From Ornithinimicrobium sufpigmenti (GTDB lineage: Bacteria; Actinomycetota; Actinomycetes; Actinomycetales; Dermatophilaceae): a DNA stretch of 64,000 nucleotides. Both the position numbers and the translations under genes were made by a program. Each line of letters starts with the position of its first letter. Within the stretch, counting starts at the first letter, position 1. Where the stretch lies: NCBI RefSeq assembly GCF_004322775.1, contig NZ_CP036403.1:3162001-3226000 (forward strand), given 5' to 3'. The notes below the pieces were generated by a model that saw only the letters and a program-made list of their open reading frames with translations, was not told where the DNA came from and searched no databases. This document shows, in pieces, positions 14,021 through 24,362 of this stretch.

Positions 14021-15238
14021 GTGAGCGAGCACACGCAGAGGACCCGTATCTCCCGCCGGATCGGCGCGATCGCCGAGTCGGCCACCCTGGCGGTCGACGC
14101 CCGCGCCAAGGAGCTGAAGGCGCAGGGCCGGCCGGTCATCGGCTTCGGTGCCGGTGAGCCGGACGCCCCGACCCCCGACTACATCGTGCAGGCGGCGATC
14201 GAGGCGGCCAGCAACCCGGTCAACCACCGCTACTCCCCCGCGGGCGGCCTGCCCGACCTCAAGGCCGCGATCGTGGCCAAGACGGCGCGCGACTCCGGGT
14301 ATGCCGTGGAACCGGCGCAGGTGATGGTCACCAACGGTGGCAAGCAGGCGGTGTACAACGCCTTCGCCACGCTGCTGGACCCGGGCGACGAGGTGCTCCT
14401 GCCGGCGCCGTACTGGACCACCTACCCCGAGGCGATCCGGCTGGCGGGCGGAGAGCCGGTCGAGGTCTTCGCCGGCGCGGACCAGGGCTACCTGGTCACC
14501 GTGGAGCAGCTGGAGTCCGCGCGCACCGAGCGGACGAAGGTCCTGCTCTTCTGCTCCCCCTCCAACCCCACCGGTGCGGTCTACCCGCCGGAGCAGGTCG
14601 AGCAGGTCGGCCGCTGGGCGCTGGAGCACGGCATCTGGGTGGTCACCGACGAGATCTACGAGCACCTGGTCTACGACGGTGCGCAGGCGACGTCGATGCC
14701 GGTCCTGGTGCCCGAGCTCGCGGACACCTGCGTGGTGCTCAACGGGGTGGCCAAGACCTATGCGATGACCGGCTGGCGGGTCGGCTGGATGATCGGCCCC
14801 AAGGACGTCATCAGGGCCGCGACCAACCTGCAGAGCCACGCGACCTCCAACGTCGCCAACGTCTCCCAGCGCGCGGCGATCGCCGCCCTGGAGGGCTCGC
14901 TGGAGGCCGTCGAGACGATGCGGTCGGCGTTCGACCGTCGGCGGGCCACCATGGTGGAGATGCTCAACGCCATCGAGGGCGTGCACTGCCCGGTGCCGCA
15001 GGGCGCGTTCTACGCCTACCCCAACGTCGAGGGCGTCCTCGGCCGGACGATCCGGGGGCGCACCCCGCAGACCAGCGCCGAGCTCGCCGCACTGATCCTC
15101 GACGAGGTCGAGGTCGCGGTGGTGCCGGGCGAGGCCTTCGGCCCCTCCGGCTACCTGCGGCTGTCCTACGCCCTGGGCGACGACGACCTCGTCGAGGGCG
15201 TCGGCCGGATCCAGGCCCTGCTGGCCGAGGCTCGCTGA
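14021..15238 (+). CDS. Class I PLP-dependent aminotransferase (aspartate aminotransferase type)
   Basis: Transfers amino groups between aspartate (or similar) and 2-oxo acids. About 405 residues. Family signs: [15 protein letters not shown] near the start, the [12 protein letters not shown] substrate loop, [13 protein letters not shown], and the PLP lysine in [16 protein letters not shown]; close to the Ib subgroup of aspartate aminotransferases. I choose GTG at 14021 (M-S-E-H-T-Q); ATG at 14012 adds three residues and has no better ribosome binding site. Transcribed away from tRNA-Trp, convergent with argG. Confidence 0.9.
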   Translation: MSEHTQRTRISRRIGAIAESATLAVDARAKELKAQGRPVIGFGAGEPDAPTPDYIVQAAIEAASNPVNHRYSPAGGLPDLKAAIVAKTARDSGYAVEPAQVMVTNGGKQAVYNAFATLLDPGDEVLLPAPYWTTYPEAIRLAGGEPVEVFAGADQGYLVTVEQLESARTERTKVLLFCSPSNPTGAVYPPEQVEQVGRWALEHGIWVVTDEIYEHLVYDGAQATSMPVLVPELADTCVVLNGVAKTYAMTGWRVGWMIGPKDVIRAATNLQSHATSNVANVSQRAAIAALEGSLEAVETMRSAFDRRRATMVEMLNAIEGVHCPVPQGAFYAYPNVEGVLGRTIRGRTPQTSAELAALILDEVEVAVVPGEAFGPSGYLRLSYALGDDDLVEGVGRIQALLAEAR

Positions 15239-15289
15239 CCCGCAGACCGGGGGTCCGGTCACCGCAGTCGGCGCGTCCGGGCACCGCAC

Positions 15290-15321
15290 GGCGCGCGCTC
15301 TGTCACCGCAGAGCGCGCGCC
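15290..15321. terminator. Bidirectional terminator between aminotransferase and argG
   Basis: Perfect 13-bp stem GGCGCGCGCTCTG/CAGAGCGCGCGCC with loop TCACCG between two convergent genes. Confidence 0.75.
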
Positions 15322-15343
15322 CGGCGTGCAGGAGGCCCGGGTG

Positions 15344-16849
<1,506 letters not shown>

Positions 16850-17557
16850 CTATTCATCACCGCGCAACTGGAAGCGCTGCAGGCGCCACCCGGCGGCACC
16901 GACGCCGGCGACAAGGATGACGAGCCCCGCCACCACGGCATACCCCAGGCCCATGTCCACACCGAGGTCCAGCGCGGAGAGGGCCTCGGTCAGCCGCTGG
17001 GTGATCGAGTACACCGAGACGTAGCGCAGGCCGCTGAGCAGCGCGCCCATCGCCCCCTCGAGGATCAGCACGTAGACGAGTCCGGCGATCATCCCGTGCC
17101 GGGTCGCGGCCGAGAACGCGGTGAAGAGCGCGGTGTAGAGCACGGCCCCGACCGCGCCGGCCACGACGGAGCCCAGCGCCCAGTCTGCCCCGAGCCCGCC
17201 GGCGAGCGCGGCCGCGGCGAGCCCGACCGCGCTGAGCAGCACGGAGACGCCGGCGGCGGTGGCCCACTTGGAGACGGCCATGGCATACCGGGACACGGGG
17301 GTGGAGAGCAGGTAGACGACCGAGCCGTCGTCGATCTCGGGTCCGAGCACGCCGTTGGCGGCCAGGAGCGCCACGACCGGCACGACGATGCCCAGCCCGA
17401 CCTCGACGATGATCGTCTGCCCGTCGACGGCCGCACCGGTGAGCATCCGCACGGTGGCCGCCAGAGCAACCAGCAGAAGCGGCAGCGCCAGGAGGACCAG
17501 GCCTCGGCGCTGGCCGACGAGGGCCCGCAGGGCAAGGCGGCTGATCGTCGCGTTCAT
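16850..17557 (-). CDS. ABC transporter permease, partner of ATPase at 17554
   Basis: Membrane subunit of 235 residues with about six hydrophobic helices (17-38, 50-68, 95-118, 125-150, 155-172, 205-225). The layout fits ABC-2 type permeases (NosY/CcmB-like). VVYLLSTPVSRYAMAVSKW in the first third is the usual segment after helix 2. The stop lies 54 nt from the argG start. The start overlaps the ATPase stop by 4 nt, so the pair is translationally coupled. Substrate unknown; this class exports drugs, peptides or lipids. Confidence 0.8.
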   Translation of the reverse strand: MNATISRLALRALVGQRRGLVLLALPLLLVALAATVRMLTGAAVDGQTIIVEVGLGIVVPVVALLAANGVLGPEIDDGSVVYLLSTPVSRYAMAVSKWATAAGVSVLLSAVGLAAAALAGGLGADWALGSVVAGAVGAVLYTALFTAFSAATRHGMIAGLVYVLILEGAMGALLSGLRYVSVYSITQRLTEALSALDLGVDMGLGYAVVAGLVILVAGVGAAGWRLQRFQLRGDE

Positions 17558-18477
17558 GACTGCACCAGGTAGGTGAAGACCGACTCCAGCGACTCGTCGG
17601 TGGGGGTGAGCTCGCGGACGGTGATCCCCGCGGCGCGGGCCAGGGCCGGCAGGGCGCGGGCGAAGTCGCCCATGTCAGTGACCTCCACGTGCACCTCGCT
17701 GGAGCCGGCCGGGGTCTCCAGGCTGACGCCGCGCACGCTGGGCTGGCCCATGAGGGCCGCGGCCAGGGCGCGGTCGTCGCTGCTGCGCACCGTGTAGCGG
17801 GTGGGCCGGTCGGTCATCAGCCGCCGGATGGCGCCGAAGTCGCCGCTGGCGGCGTGCCGTCCCGCGACGACCACCTCGACGTGCCGGGCGATGTGCTCGA
17901 CCTCCTCCAGGATGTGGCTGGAGAAGAGCACCGTGCGGCCCTGCTCCCCCATCCGGGTGAGCAGGTCCATCAGGTGCATCCGCTGCCGGGGGTCGACACC
18001 GTTGAACGGCTCGTCCAGGAGCAGCACCTGGGGCTCGTGCACCAGCGCACTGGCCAGCTTGGCCCGCTGGCGCATCCCCTTGGAGTAGGTGCTGATCGCC
18101 CGGTCCGCGGCGTCGACGAGGTCGACCTCCTCCAGCGCTCGCTGGGTGGCGGCGCGCGGATCGGGCAGCTTGTGCAGCTCGGCGTTGGCCTGCACGAACT
18201 GGCGGCCGGTGAGGTAGGCGAAGCTGACCTCGCGCTCGGGGACGAGCCCGAGCCTGCGGTAGACCTCGACGTTGCGCCAGACCCGCTCCCCGTCCAGGGT
18301 GACGGTCCCGGCGGAGGCCTCCAGGAAGCCGGACATCAGGGCGATCAGCGTCGACTTGCCGGCCCCGTTGGGCCCCAGCAGGCCGGTGACCCCCGGGCCG
18401 ATCGTCATCGTGACGTCGTTGACCGCGACCACGTTGCCGTACCAGCGGCTGACGCTGTCCAGGACGAGCTCACTCAT
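17554..18477 (-). CDS. ABC transporter ATP-binding protein
   Basis: Energises the neighbouring permeases. It has 307 residues. Walker A GPNGAGKST starts at residue 35; signature STYSKGMRQRAKLASAL; Walker B VLLLDEPFNGVDP; switch His in FSSHILEEVEH. Residues 215-307 form a C-terminal domain of the type seen in NatA/CcmA-like ATPases. The start ATG (18477) overlaps the upstream permease stop by 4 nt and its stop overlaps the next permease start, giving permease-ATPase-permease coupling. Second of two related ATPases in this operon. Confidence 0.92.
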   Translation of the reverse strand: MSELVLDSVSRWYGNVVAVNDVTMTIGPGVTGLLGPNGAGKSTLIALMSGFLEASAGTVTLDGERVWRNVEVYRRLGLVPEREVSFAYLTGRQFVQANAELHKLPDPRAATQRALEEVDLVDAADRAISTYSKGMRQRAKLASALVHEPQVLLLDEPFNGVDPRQRMHLMDLLTRMGEQGRTVLFSSHILEEVEHIARHVEVVVAGRHAASGDFGAIRRLMTDRPTRYTVRSSDDRALAAALMGQPSVRGVSLETPAGSSEVHVEVTDMGDFARALPALARAAGITVRELTPTDESLESVFTYLVQS

Positions 18478-19361
18478 CGGGCACCCCTGTTCCGGTAGCG
18501 GCGGACGAGGAAGAGCAGCCCGAGGGCGGCCAGACCCAGGGCGATCAGGAGCATCGCGAGGGCGGTGAGCGTGTCCTCGGGCGGGGCCTCGAAGGCGGCG
18601 GTCGCATCCCCGAGCCCGTGCTGCACGGCGTCGACGAGGACGAACGGCGAGAGCAGCCCGAGCCAGGTCGCGATGCCCTGCTGTCCCTGCTCGTTGGCCA
18701 CCTCCTGCAGGATCGCCGTCATGCCCAGGCCGAAGAGCAGCACGACGATCGAGCCGCCGATCGCCAGCCCGCGCCGCATGGTCAGGCACGACGCCACCGC
18801 CCCGACGGTGGCCAGCAGGACCGCCAGGAGCACCGCCCCGGCCATCGCGACCAGCCAACGGGGCAGCTCCTCGGTGAAGTCGGTCCCCGCCGTCAGACCA
18901 CCGATCAACATGACGACCAGCGGGGTGATGACGAAGGCCAGGATGGCCAGCACCAGCGAGGCCCAGCGGACCAGCGCGAAGGTGGTCGACCCCAGCGGGC
19001 GGGCCAGGTAGAGGCTGATCACCCCCGAGCGCAGGTCCCGGGTGAAGAGCACCGGCGCCTGGGCGGCGACGAAGAGGATGACGAAGAAGGAGATGTTCTG
19101 CTGGTAGCCGGCGTAGTCCAGCAGCGCGGAGCTGAGCCCGAGGAAGCTGACGATCCCGACGAGCACGAGGGCCGGCACGAGCGACATGAAGAGCAGGGCG
19201 AACGGCAGCACCTTGGCCTTACCGGAGCGGCCGAAGCCGAACGTCGACAGCGCCCCGTGCCGCAGCAGGCCGGCGATGATGCCCCACCTGCTCTGGCGCG
19301 GCCCGCGGTAGGGGCGGTAGCCGATGTCGTGGATGACGCTGCCATGTCCGTCGGTCGTCAC
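18474..19361 (-). CDS. ABC transporter permease, partner of ATPase at 19358
   Basis: Membrane subunit of 295 residues. The N terminus (HDIGYRPYRGPRQSRW) matches the start often seen in actinobacterial ABC-2 permeases. About six hydrophobic helices follow. VLFTRDLRSGVISLYLARPL marks the conserved cytoplasmic segment. It is the fourth-to-second coupled gene in the run: the start overlaps the stop of the upstream ATPase and the stop overlaps the start of the next ATPase (4 nt each). Substrate unknown. Confidence 0.82.
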   Translation of the reverse strand: MTTDGHGSVIHDIGYRPYRGPRQSRWGIIAGLLRHGALSTFGFGRSGKAKVLPFALLFMSLVPALVLVGIVSFLGLSSALLDYAGYQQNISFFVILFVAAQAPVLFTRDLRSGVISLYLARPLGSTTFALVRWASLVLAILAFVITPLVVMLIGGLTAGTDFTEELPRWLVAMAGAVLLAVLLATVGAVASCLTMRRGLAIGGSIVVLLFGLGMTAILQEVANEQGQQGIATWLGLLSPFVLVDAVQHGLGDATAAFEAPPEDTLTALAMLLIALGLAALGLLFLVRRYRNRGAR

Positions 19362-20485
19362 GGGGTCACCTCCTCGCGGAAGACGTCTTCGAGGCGGCCG
19401 GTCTCCGGCTGGACGCGCACCAGACCCAGGCCGAGATCGGCGGCGGTGTCGCGCACGAGGTCGCGCAGCCGGTCGTAGGCGAGGGCGGCGGCACGCGCGT
19501 CCGCCGTGTCTGCCGCGGCCTCTTCGCGTGTCCTGTCCGGCCCTTCCGCGTGTCCTGTCGGGACCTCTGCCGTGTCCTGTGGGTCCTTCTCGCGTGTCCT
19601 GTCGGGGGTGGGTGGGTCAGGGGTGGGTGGGTCGGGGGTCGCCCGTGGGTCGGGGGTCGCCCGTGGGTCGGCCGGGAGCGGGTCGATCTCGATGAGACCT
19701 CCCCGCGGCCGGCAGGACAGGCCGCGGGCGGCCAGCGCGTGCCCCATCCGGGTCTGTGCGTCGGTGCCGTCCGGACCCGGGTCCCCCAGGACCTCGACCA
19801 GGACGAGGCCGGTGTCGCCGAGGAAGGACCGGGTGGCCTGGGAGCGCAGCAGGTGCCCGCCGTCGAGGACGACCACGTGGTCGCTGATTCGCTCCAGCTC
19901 GCCCAGCAGGTGGGAGGTGACCAGGACCGGGATGCCGAAGTCGTGGCCGATCCGGCGCACCAGGGAGAGCATGTCGTCGCGGGCGGCAGGGTCCAGGCCG
20001 TTGGTCGGCTCGTCGAGCATGACGAGCCGGGGGTCGTGGACGAGGGCCTGGGCCAGCTTGGCCCGCTGCTTCATCCCGGTGGAGTAGCCGCCCATGAGGC
20101 GGTAGCGCTCCTCGGCCAGCCCCACGTGCCGCAGCACGTCGGCGGCCCGCTCGCGCGCCGCTGCCGGGGGGAGCCCCGAGACGCGCCCCATGTGCACCAC
20201 GAAGTCGATGGCGCGCATGTCGGGAGGCAGGCAGTCGTGCTCGGGCATGTAGCCGACCGCCTCGCGGATCTGCATCCCCTCCGTGCGGATGTCGTGCCCC
20301 AGCACCTGCGCGCCACCGGAGGTGGGCGTGAGCAGGCCCAGCAGGATCTTGATCAGCGTGGACTTGCCCGCCCCGTTGGCCCCGACCAGACCGGTCACGC
20401 CGTCCCCGATCTCCACGCTCAGGTCGCTGAGCGCAGCGACCTGAGCGGCGCCGTAGCGCATCCCGAGCGTCTGTGTCTGGATCAC
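19358..20485 (-). CDS. ABC transporter ATP-binding protein with repeat-derived linker
   Basis: First gene of the four-gene ABC operon, 375 residues from GTG at 20485 (AGGTGG upstream). Walker A GANGAGKST, signature YSTGMKQRAKLAQAL, Walker B LVMLDEPTNGLDP and switch SHLLGELE are intact. After the ATPase core (about residue 265) comes an unusual hydrophilic segment rich in PDPRAT, PDPPT and PDRTRE, then a normal-looking C-terminal end (YDRLRDLVRDTAADLGLGL). That segment is encoded by 18-bp and 22-bp tandem DNA repeats, so repeat DNA seems to have expanded a linker without breaking the frame. Confidence 0.9.
   Translation of the reverse strand: MIQTQTLGMRYGAAQVAALSDLSVEIGDGVTGLVGANGAGKSTLIKILLGLLTPTSGGAQVLGHDIRTEGMQIREAVGYMPEHDCLPPDMRAIDFVVHMGRVSGLPPAAARERAADVLRHVGLAEERYRLMGGYSTGMKQRAKLAQALVHDPRLVMLDEPTNGLDPAARDDMLSLVRRIGHDFGIPVLVTSHLLGELERISDHVVVLDGGHLLRSQATRSFLGDTGLVLVEVLGDPGPDGTDAQTRMGHALAARGLSCRPRGGLIEIDPLPADPRATPDPRATPDPPTPDPPTPDRTREKDPQDTAEVPTGHAEGPDRTREEAAADTADARAAALAYDRLRDLVRDTAADLGLGLVRVQPETGRLEDVFREEVTP
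19505..19614. repeat. Five tandem 22-bp units inside the ABC ATPase gene
   Basis: Units start at 19505, 19527, 19549, 19571 and 19593, exactly 22 bp apart, each beginning CGTGTC(C)TG on the plus strand. Because 22 is not a multiple of 3, the peptide repeats only every three units (PDRTRE 22 residues apart). Same family as arrays at 32014 and 36301, in the same orientation to transcription. Confidence 0.85.
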
Positions 20486-20566
20486 CCCCACCTGGTCGAC
20501 TCTAGACCGCGCAGGGTGGGACCGACAGTGGGTTAGCCCCCGTGTCGCGCCGTCTAGGGTGGGCGC

Positions 20567-21607
20567 ATGCCAGACCGCACGCGCTCCGTCCACGCGCTGC
20601 CGAAGGCCCACCTGCACCTGCACTTCACCGGGTCGATGCGGGTGCAGACCGTGCGGGAGATGGCCGCCAAGCACGGGCTGCGGCTGCCGCCGGCGCTCAC
20701 GACGCAGTGGCCTCCGCAGCTCTCGGCCCGGGACGAGCGGGGCTGGTTCCGCTTCCAGCGGCTCTACGACTCCGCCCGCGCCTGCGTCCGGGACGAGGAG
20801 GACCTGCGCCGGATCGTCCGCGAGGCGGCCGAGGACGACGCCGCGGAGGGGTCGCGCTGGCTGGAGCTGCAGGTGGACCCCACCTCCTACGCCCCGTCCG
20901 TCGGCGGGCTGACCCCGGCGATGGAGATCATCCTGGACGAGGCCCGCCTCGCCAGCGAGACGACCGGCACCCAGGTCGCCATCGTCGTGGCCGCCAGCCG
21001 GATGCGGCACCCCCTCGATGCGCGGACGCTGGCGCGGCTGGCCTCCCAGTACGCCGGCTACGGCCCCGGCTCGGTCGTCGGCTTCGGGCTGTCCAACGAC
21101 GAGCGTCGGGGAATGACAGCTGAGTTCGAGGGCGCCTTCCGGATCGCCCGGCGCGCCGGCCTGGTCAGCGTCCCGCACGCCGGGGAGCTCCTCGGCGCCG
21201 ACCACGTGCAGGTCGCTCTCGACCACCTCCGCCCGCACCGGCTCGGCCACGGGGTGCGCGCCGTCGAGGACCCCGAGGTGCTGCGTCAGGTGGTGGAGCG
21301 GGAGATCGTCCTCGAGGTCTGCCCGGGCAGCAACGTCGCCCTCGGCGTCTACCCGACCCTGGCCGACGTCCCGCTGAGCCGGTTGCTGGACGCCCGCGCG
21401 AAGGTGGCGCTCGGCGCCGACGACCCGTTGCTCTTCGGAACCCGCCTGGCCGACCAGTACCTCTCGGCGAGGGAGGACCACGGCCTGTCCGACGAGGTGC
21501 TGGCCGACCTGGCCCGGGCCTCCATCGAGGGCGCCCGCGCACCTGCGGACGTGCGCCGCGAGGTGCTGCAGGGCATCGACGCCTGGCTCGCCGACGAGCC
21601 TGCCTGA
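20567..21607 (+). CDS. add: Adenosine deaminase family protein
   Basis: Zinc hydrolase that deaminates adenosine (or a related purine), 346 residues. Metal-binding HLHLH is at residues 15-19; HAGE near 204, HRLGHG near 225 and the LGADDPLLF metal/catalytic aspartates near 283 are all present. The first motif continues FTGS where adenosine deaminases usually have LDG/EGS, and GFGLSNDE replaces the usual GxDLAGxE, so adenine or another purine is possible as substrate. Monocistronic, divergent from the ABC operon, convergent with murB after a 28-nt gap. Confidence 0.85.
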   Translation: MPDRTRSVHALPKAHLHLHFTGSMRVQTVREMAAKHGLRLPPALTTQWPPQLSARDERGWFRFQRLYDSARACVRDEEDLRRIVREAAEDDAAEGSRWLELQVDPTSYAPSVGGLTPAMEIILDEARLASETTGTQVAIVVAASRMRHPLDARTLARLASQYAGYGPGSVVGFGLSNDERRGMTAEFEGAFRIARRAGLVSVPHAGELLGADHVQVALDHLRPHRLGHGVRAVEDPEVLRQVVEREIVLEVCPGSNVALGVYPTLADVPLSRLLDARAKVALGADDPLLFGTRLADQYLSAREDHGLSDEVLADLARASIEGARAPADVRREVLQGIDAWLADEPA

Positions 21608-21635
21608 CGCGCCAGGGCGTCGTGCGTGGTCGCCG

Positions 21636-23021
21636 TCACAGCTCGAGGCCGACGAGGACCGGCTCGTTCACCAGCCGCACGCCGAAGGCCTCCTCCACCC
21701 CGTCCCGCACCTCGCGGGCCAGCGCGAGCAGGTCTGCCGCCCGGGCGGAGCCACGGTTCGTCAGGGCGAGGGTGTGCTTGGTGGACAGGCCGGCGGGAGC
21801 GCCCTGGAGGGTGCGGTGTCCCTTGCGGAAACCGGCCTTGTCGATGAGCCACGCCGCCGAGGTCTTGACGTGCGTGTCGTCGGTCGTCGGGAACTGCGGT
21901 GGCACAGGCCCGTCCGGACCGAGCTGGCGCCGGGCCCGCTCGGTGACGTGCTCCATCTGCTCGACAGTGATGATCGGGTTGGTGAAGAACGAGCCGCAGG
22001 ACCAGGTGTCGTGGTCGTCGGCGTCGAGCACCATCCCGCGCCGCCGACGCTGCTCCAGCACCGCCTCACGCGCGGCGGCGAGCGGAACCCGGTCACCGAC
22101 CTTGACGCCGAGGCCGGTGGCCAGGTCGGCATACCCGATCGGCTGGGAGAGCTCGGTGGGCCGCAGCGAGAAGGTGACGGTGAGCACGACGTGGCGCGGC
22201 GTCACCGCCCCGGGCACGGCGTCCGGGCCGACCATCGAGTCCTTGAGCACGGAGTGACGGTAGGAGAAGCGCAGGTCACTCGCGAAGAGGGTGCGGATGC
22301 GCTGCTCGGCGCGGTCCCAGACGCGGACCGACGCGATCGTCTGGGCCACCTCCTGCCCGTAGGCGCCGACGTTCTGCACCGGGGTCGCGCCGGTCGCGCC
22401 GGGGATGCCGGAGAGCGCCTCGATGCCGGACCACCCTTGCGCGCACGCGTGCGCGCACAGGTCGTCCCAGTTCTCCCCGGCCGCGACGGTGACGCTGACG
22501 CCACCGCAGGCGCTGGCGTGCGGCACCTCGACGCCGCTGGTACGGACCAGCACCACCGTCCCGGGAAAGCCCTCGTCGGCGACGAGCAGGTTCGAGCCGC
22601 CGCCCACGACGAGCAGCGGCTCCCCCGTCTCGTCCACCTCGCGGACCGCCTCGACCAGCTCGGCCTCGGTGGTCGCCGTCACCAGTCGCCGGGGCGGGCC
22701 GCCGACGCGGACCGTCGTGAGCTCGGACAGAGAGGGGTATGCCGAGCCGGTCCCGGGGTTTACGGGAGCGGAGCCGGTGGGGTTCGCCTCGGTGGAGCCG
22801 GTGCGGGGGTTCACGGGGGCGGAGCCCGTGGTCTCGGCGGAGCCGGTGCGGGGGTTCACGGGGGCGGAGCCCGTGGTCTCGGCGGAGCCGGTGCGGGGGT
22901 TCACGGGGGCGGAGCCCGTGGTCTCGGCGGAGCCGGTGCGGGGGTTCACGGGGGCGGAGCCCGTGGTCTCGGCGGAGCCGGTGCGGGGGTTCACGGGGGC
23001 GGAGCCCCTGTGTGACGTCAT
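21636..23021 (-). CDS. murB: UDP-N-acetylenolpyruvoylglucosamine reductase with N-terminal tandem repeats
   Basis: FAD/NADPH enzyme making UDP-MurNAc for peptidoglycan; 461 residues against the usual 340-370. The enzyme proper starts near residue 98 (LSELTTVRVGGP), with GGGSNLLVADEGF, IPGATGATPVQNVGAYGQEV and the catalytic-serine region CGSFFTNPI intact. Residues 6-97 are six copies of a 15-residue repeat (GSAPVNPRTGSAETT, last two degenerate). The start ATG at 23021 overlaps the hadB-like stop by 4 nt, so translation probably does begin upstream of the repeats. A later start would have to be a non-ATG codon near residue 90. Confidence 0.93.
   Translation of the reverse strand: MTSHRGSAPVNPRTGSAETTGSAPVNPRTGSAETTGSAPVNPRTGSAETTGSAPVNPRTGSAETTGSAPVNPRTGSTEANPTGSAPVNPGTGSAYPSLSELTTVRVGGPPRRLVTATTEAELVEAVREVDETGEPLLVVGGGSNLLVADEGFPGTVVLVRTSGVEVPHASACGGVSVTVAAGENWDDLCAHACAQGWSGIEALSGIPGATGATPVQNVGAYGQEVAQTIASVRVWDRAEQRIRTLFASDLRFSYRHSVLKDSMVGPDAVPGAVTPRHVVLTVTFSLRPTELSQPIGYADLATGLGVKVGDRVPLAAAREAVLEQRRRRGMVLDADDHDTWSCGSFFTNPIITVEQMEHVTERARRQLGPDGPVPPQFPTTDDTHVKTSAAWLIDKAGFRKGHRTLQGAPAGLSTKHTLALTNRGSARAADLLALAREVRDGVEEAFGVRLVNEPVLVGLEL
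22731..23006. repeat. 45-bp tandem repeat in the 5' end of murB
   Basis: Four near-identical 45-bp units plus two diverged ones. On the plus strand each contains GGGGGCGGAGCCC, able to form a hairpin, and GCGGAGCCGGTGCGGGGG. The unit length equals that of the nuoI repeat and shares its GGGCGGAGCCC core. Confidence 0.9.
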
Positions 23022-23428
23022 ACCCGGACCACGGCCTGGCAGCGCCCGAGCACCTTCTCCCCGTCGCAGGTGGCCGTGATCGCGATCGTCTCGGTGCCGG
23101 CCTCCTCGTCCTTCTTGGTCACCGTGCCCACCACCAAGACCTCGACGGTCTCCCCCTCGGGCACGACCACCATGCCGGTGAACCGGGTCTGGCAGGACAG
23201 CACGCGAGCCGGGTCGCCGCCGACGTAGGCGGTGACGACGTCCAGCGCTGCCCCCATGGTCCACATGCCGTGCGCGATGACGTCCGGGAGGCCGACGGAG
23301 CGGGCGACGTCTGCGTCCTGGTGGATGGGGTTCTGGTCGTCCGAGGCGTCGGCGTAGGCGACGAGCCGGGCCCGGTCGACGGTGACGGTGCGGGTCAGTG
23401 CGGCAGGGTCGGTGGCGGGCACGCTCAT
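23018..23428 (-). CDS. MaoC-like hydratase, HadB type
   Basis: Hot-dog-fold (R)-hydratase/dehydratase subunit, 136 residues. The hydratase-2 motif is seen as DASDDQNPIHQDADVARSVG...IAHGMW (about residues 28-57), with the catalytic Asp and His. In mycobacteria the HadB partner dehydrates 3-hydroxyacyl-ACP together with HadA. Here the upstream gene supplies the HadA-like half (coding ends overlap by 4 nt) and murB follows with another 4-nt overlap. Mycolic acids are not expected in this lineage, so the substrate is probably an ordinary 3-hydroxyacyl thioester. Confidence 0.85.
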   Translation of the reverse strand: MSVPATDPAALTRTVTVDRARLVAYADASDDQNPIHQDADVARSVGLPDVIAHGMWTMGAALDVVTAYVGGDPARVLSCQTRFTGMVVVPEGETVEVLVVGTVTKKDEEAGTETIAITATCDGEKVLGRCQAVVRV

Positions 23429-23874
23429 GAGCCCTCCCCTCGCACGACGATCGTGGACCGCACGGTGGTCACCGGCCGTCCCTCGTCGTCGGCGAGCTCG
23501 ACCCGGGTGGAGACCATCCCGCTGCCCCCGGCCTCGCGCATCCGGTCCACGTGCAGCACCCCGGTGAGGACGTCACCGGCGACGATCGGGCGGTGGTGGA
23601 CGAAGGCTTCCTCCCCGTGCACCACCCGGGCGAAGTCGATGCCGGCCGCGGGATCGCCGATGAGCTGGGCCTCGCACTGCTGGGCCAGGCGCACCGCGAA
23701 GGTGGTGGGCGCGACGACGTCGCGGTAGCCCAGGGCCTGCGCCGCGGCCTGGTCGTGGTGGGCCACGCCGGTCGCGCCGATCGCCTCGGCGAAGGCGACG
23801 ATCTCCTCGCGGCTGACGGTGAACGGGCCGGCGGGCGGGTACTCCCGGCCGGCGTAGTCCGGGTTGATGGGCAT
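23425..23874 (-). CDS. MaoC dehydratase-like protein, HadA/UPF0336 type
   Basis: Hot-dog-fold protein of 149 residues that usually pairs with a HadB-like subunit. Starts MPINPDYAGREYPPAGPFTVSREEIVAFAEAIG, typical of the N-terminal MaoC family. The APTTFAVRL and HGEEAFVHHRPIVAGDVL blocks are conserved; the full catalytic Asp/His pair is not obvious, in line with HadA being the substrate-binding half. Gene order rpmG-hadA-hadB-murB resembles the mycobacterial rpmG2-hadABC region near secE-nusG. Confidence 0.82.
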   Translation of the reverse strand: MPINPDYAGREYPPAGPFTVSREEIVAFAEAIGATGVAHHDQAAAQALGYRDVVAPTTFAVRLAQQCEAQLIGDPAAGIDFARVVHGEEAFVHHRPIVAGDVLTGVLHVDRMREAGGSGMVSTRVELADDEGRPVTTVRSTIVVRGEGS

Positions 23875-23995
23875 GCCGGCCAGACTATCGGTGGAGTCGC
23901 GCTGCGATGACGGCGTCCTGCGTTCCGGGTCCTGCACTTCTCGCGCTCTGACACCTGGACCGCAGGACCCAGACCGCAGGACCGCACAACGACGA

Positions 23996-24023
23996 AGGCC
24001 GCCACCCGGAGGGGTGACGGCCT
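23996..24023 (-). terminator. Terminator after rpmG
   Basis: AGGCCGCCACCC/GGGTGACGGCCT with a GGAG loop and one C/A mismatch, 19 nt beyond the rpmG stop. The 144 nt from here to the hadA-like start contain only short GC-rich repeats (ACCGCAGGACC) and presumably the hadAB promoter. Confidence 0.65.
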
Positions 24024-24041
24024 GCGTGGTCGAGCCTCGCG

Positions 24042-24212
24042 TCAGCGGGTCTCGCGGTGTGCGGTGTGCTTGCCGCAGCGCGGGCAGAACTTCGCCATCT
24101 CGAGCCGGTCGGGGTTGTTCCGCCGGTTCTTCTTGGTGATGTAGTTGCGCTCCTTGCACTCCGTGCACGCCATGGTGATCTTGGGGCGGATGTCAGCTGA
24201 CTTGCTGGCCAC
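24042..24212 (-). CDS. rpmG: Ribosomal protein L33
   Basis: Small large-subunit protein of 56 residues. I take GTG at 24212 ([10 protein letters not shown]), the usual N terminus; upstream codons run into the tRNA-Met end. It holds two cysteine pairs, CTEC (16-19) and CPRC near residue 45, so it is the zinc-binding (C+) form. It lies between tRNA-Met and the hadA-like gene on the same strand. Confidence 0.97.
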   Translation of the reverse strand: MASKSADIRPKITMACTECKERNYITKKNRRNNPDRLEMAKFCPRCGKHTAHRETR

Positions 24213-24251
24213 GGTTGCAACCTGCTCTCGGATTCGGGATGGATCTGCGGG

Positions 24252-24328
24252 TGGTAGCGGGAGCGGGGCTCGATCCCGCGACCTCACGATTATGAGTCGT
24301 GCGCTCTAACCAGCTGAGCTATCCCGCC
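24252..24328 (-). tRNA. tRNA-Met, elongator (anticodon CAT)
   Basis: Minus-strand cloverleaf GGCGGGA ... TCCCGCT with a G-T closing pair, D-arm GCTC, anticodon stem ACGAC/GTCGT-like with loop CTCATAA, T-arm CGCGGG-ATCGAGC-CCCGCT. CCA is encoded. It lacks initiator features. 40 nt upstream of rpmG. Confidence 0.95.
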
Positions 24329-24362
24329 TCGGGAGGCGACCCAGGTGGGCCAGCCTGCCAGA

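Noticed and set aside
22731..23006. CRISPR array
   Set aside because: Units are directly adjacent 45-bp copies without unique spacers and stay in frame with murB; no cas genes.
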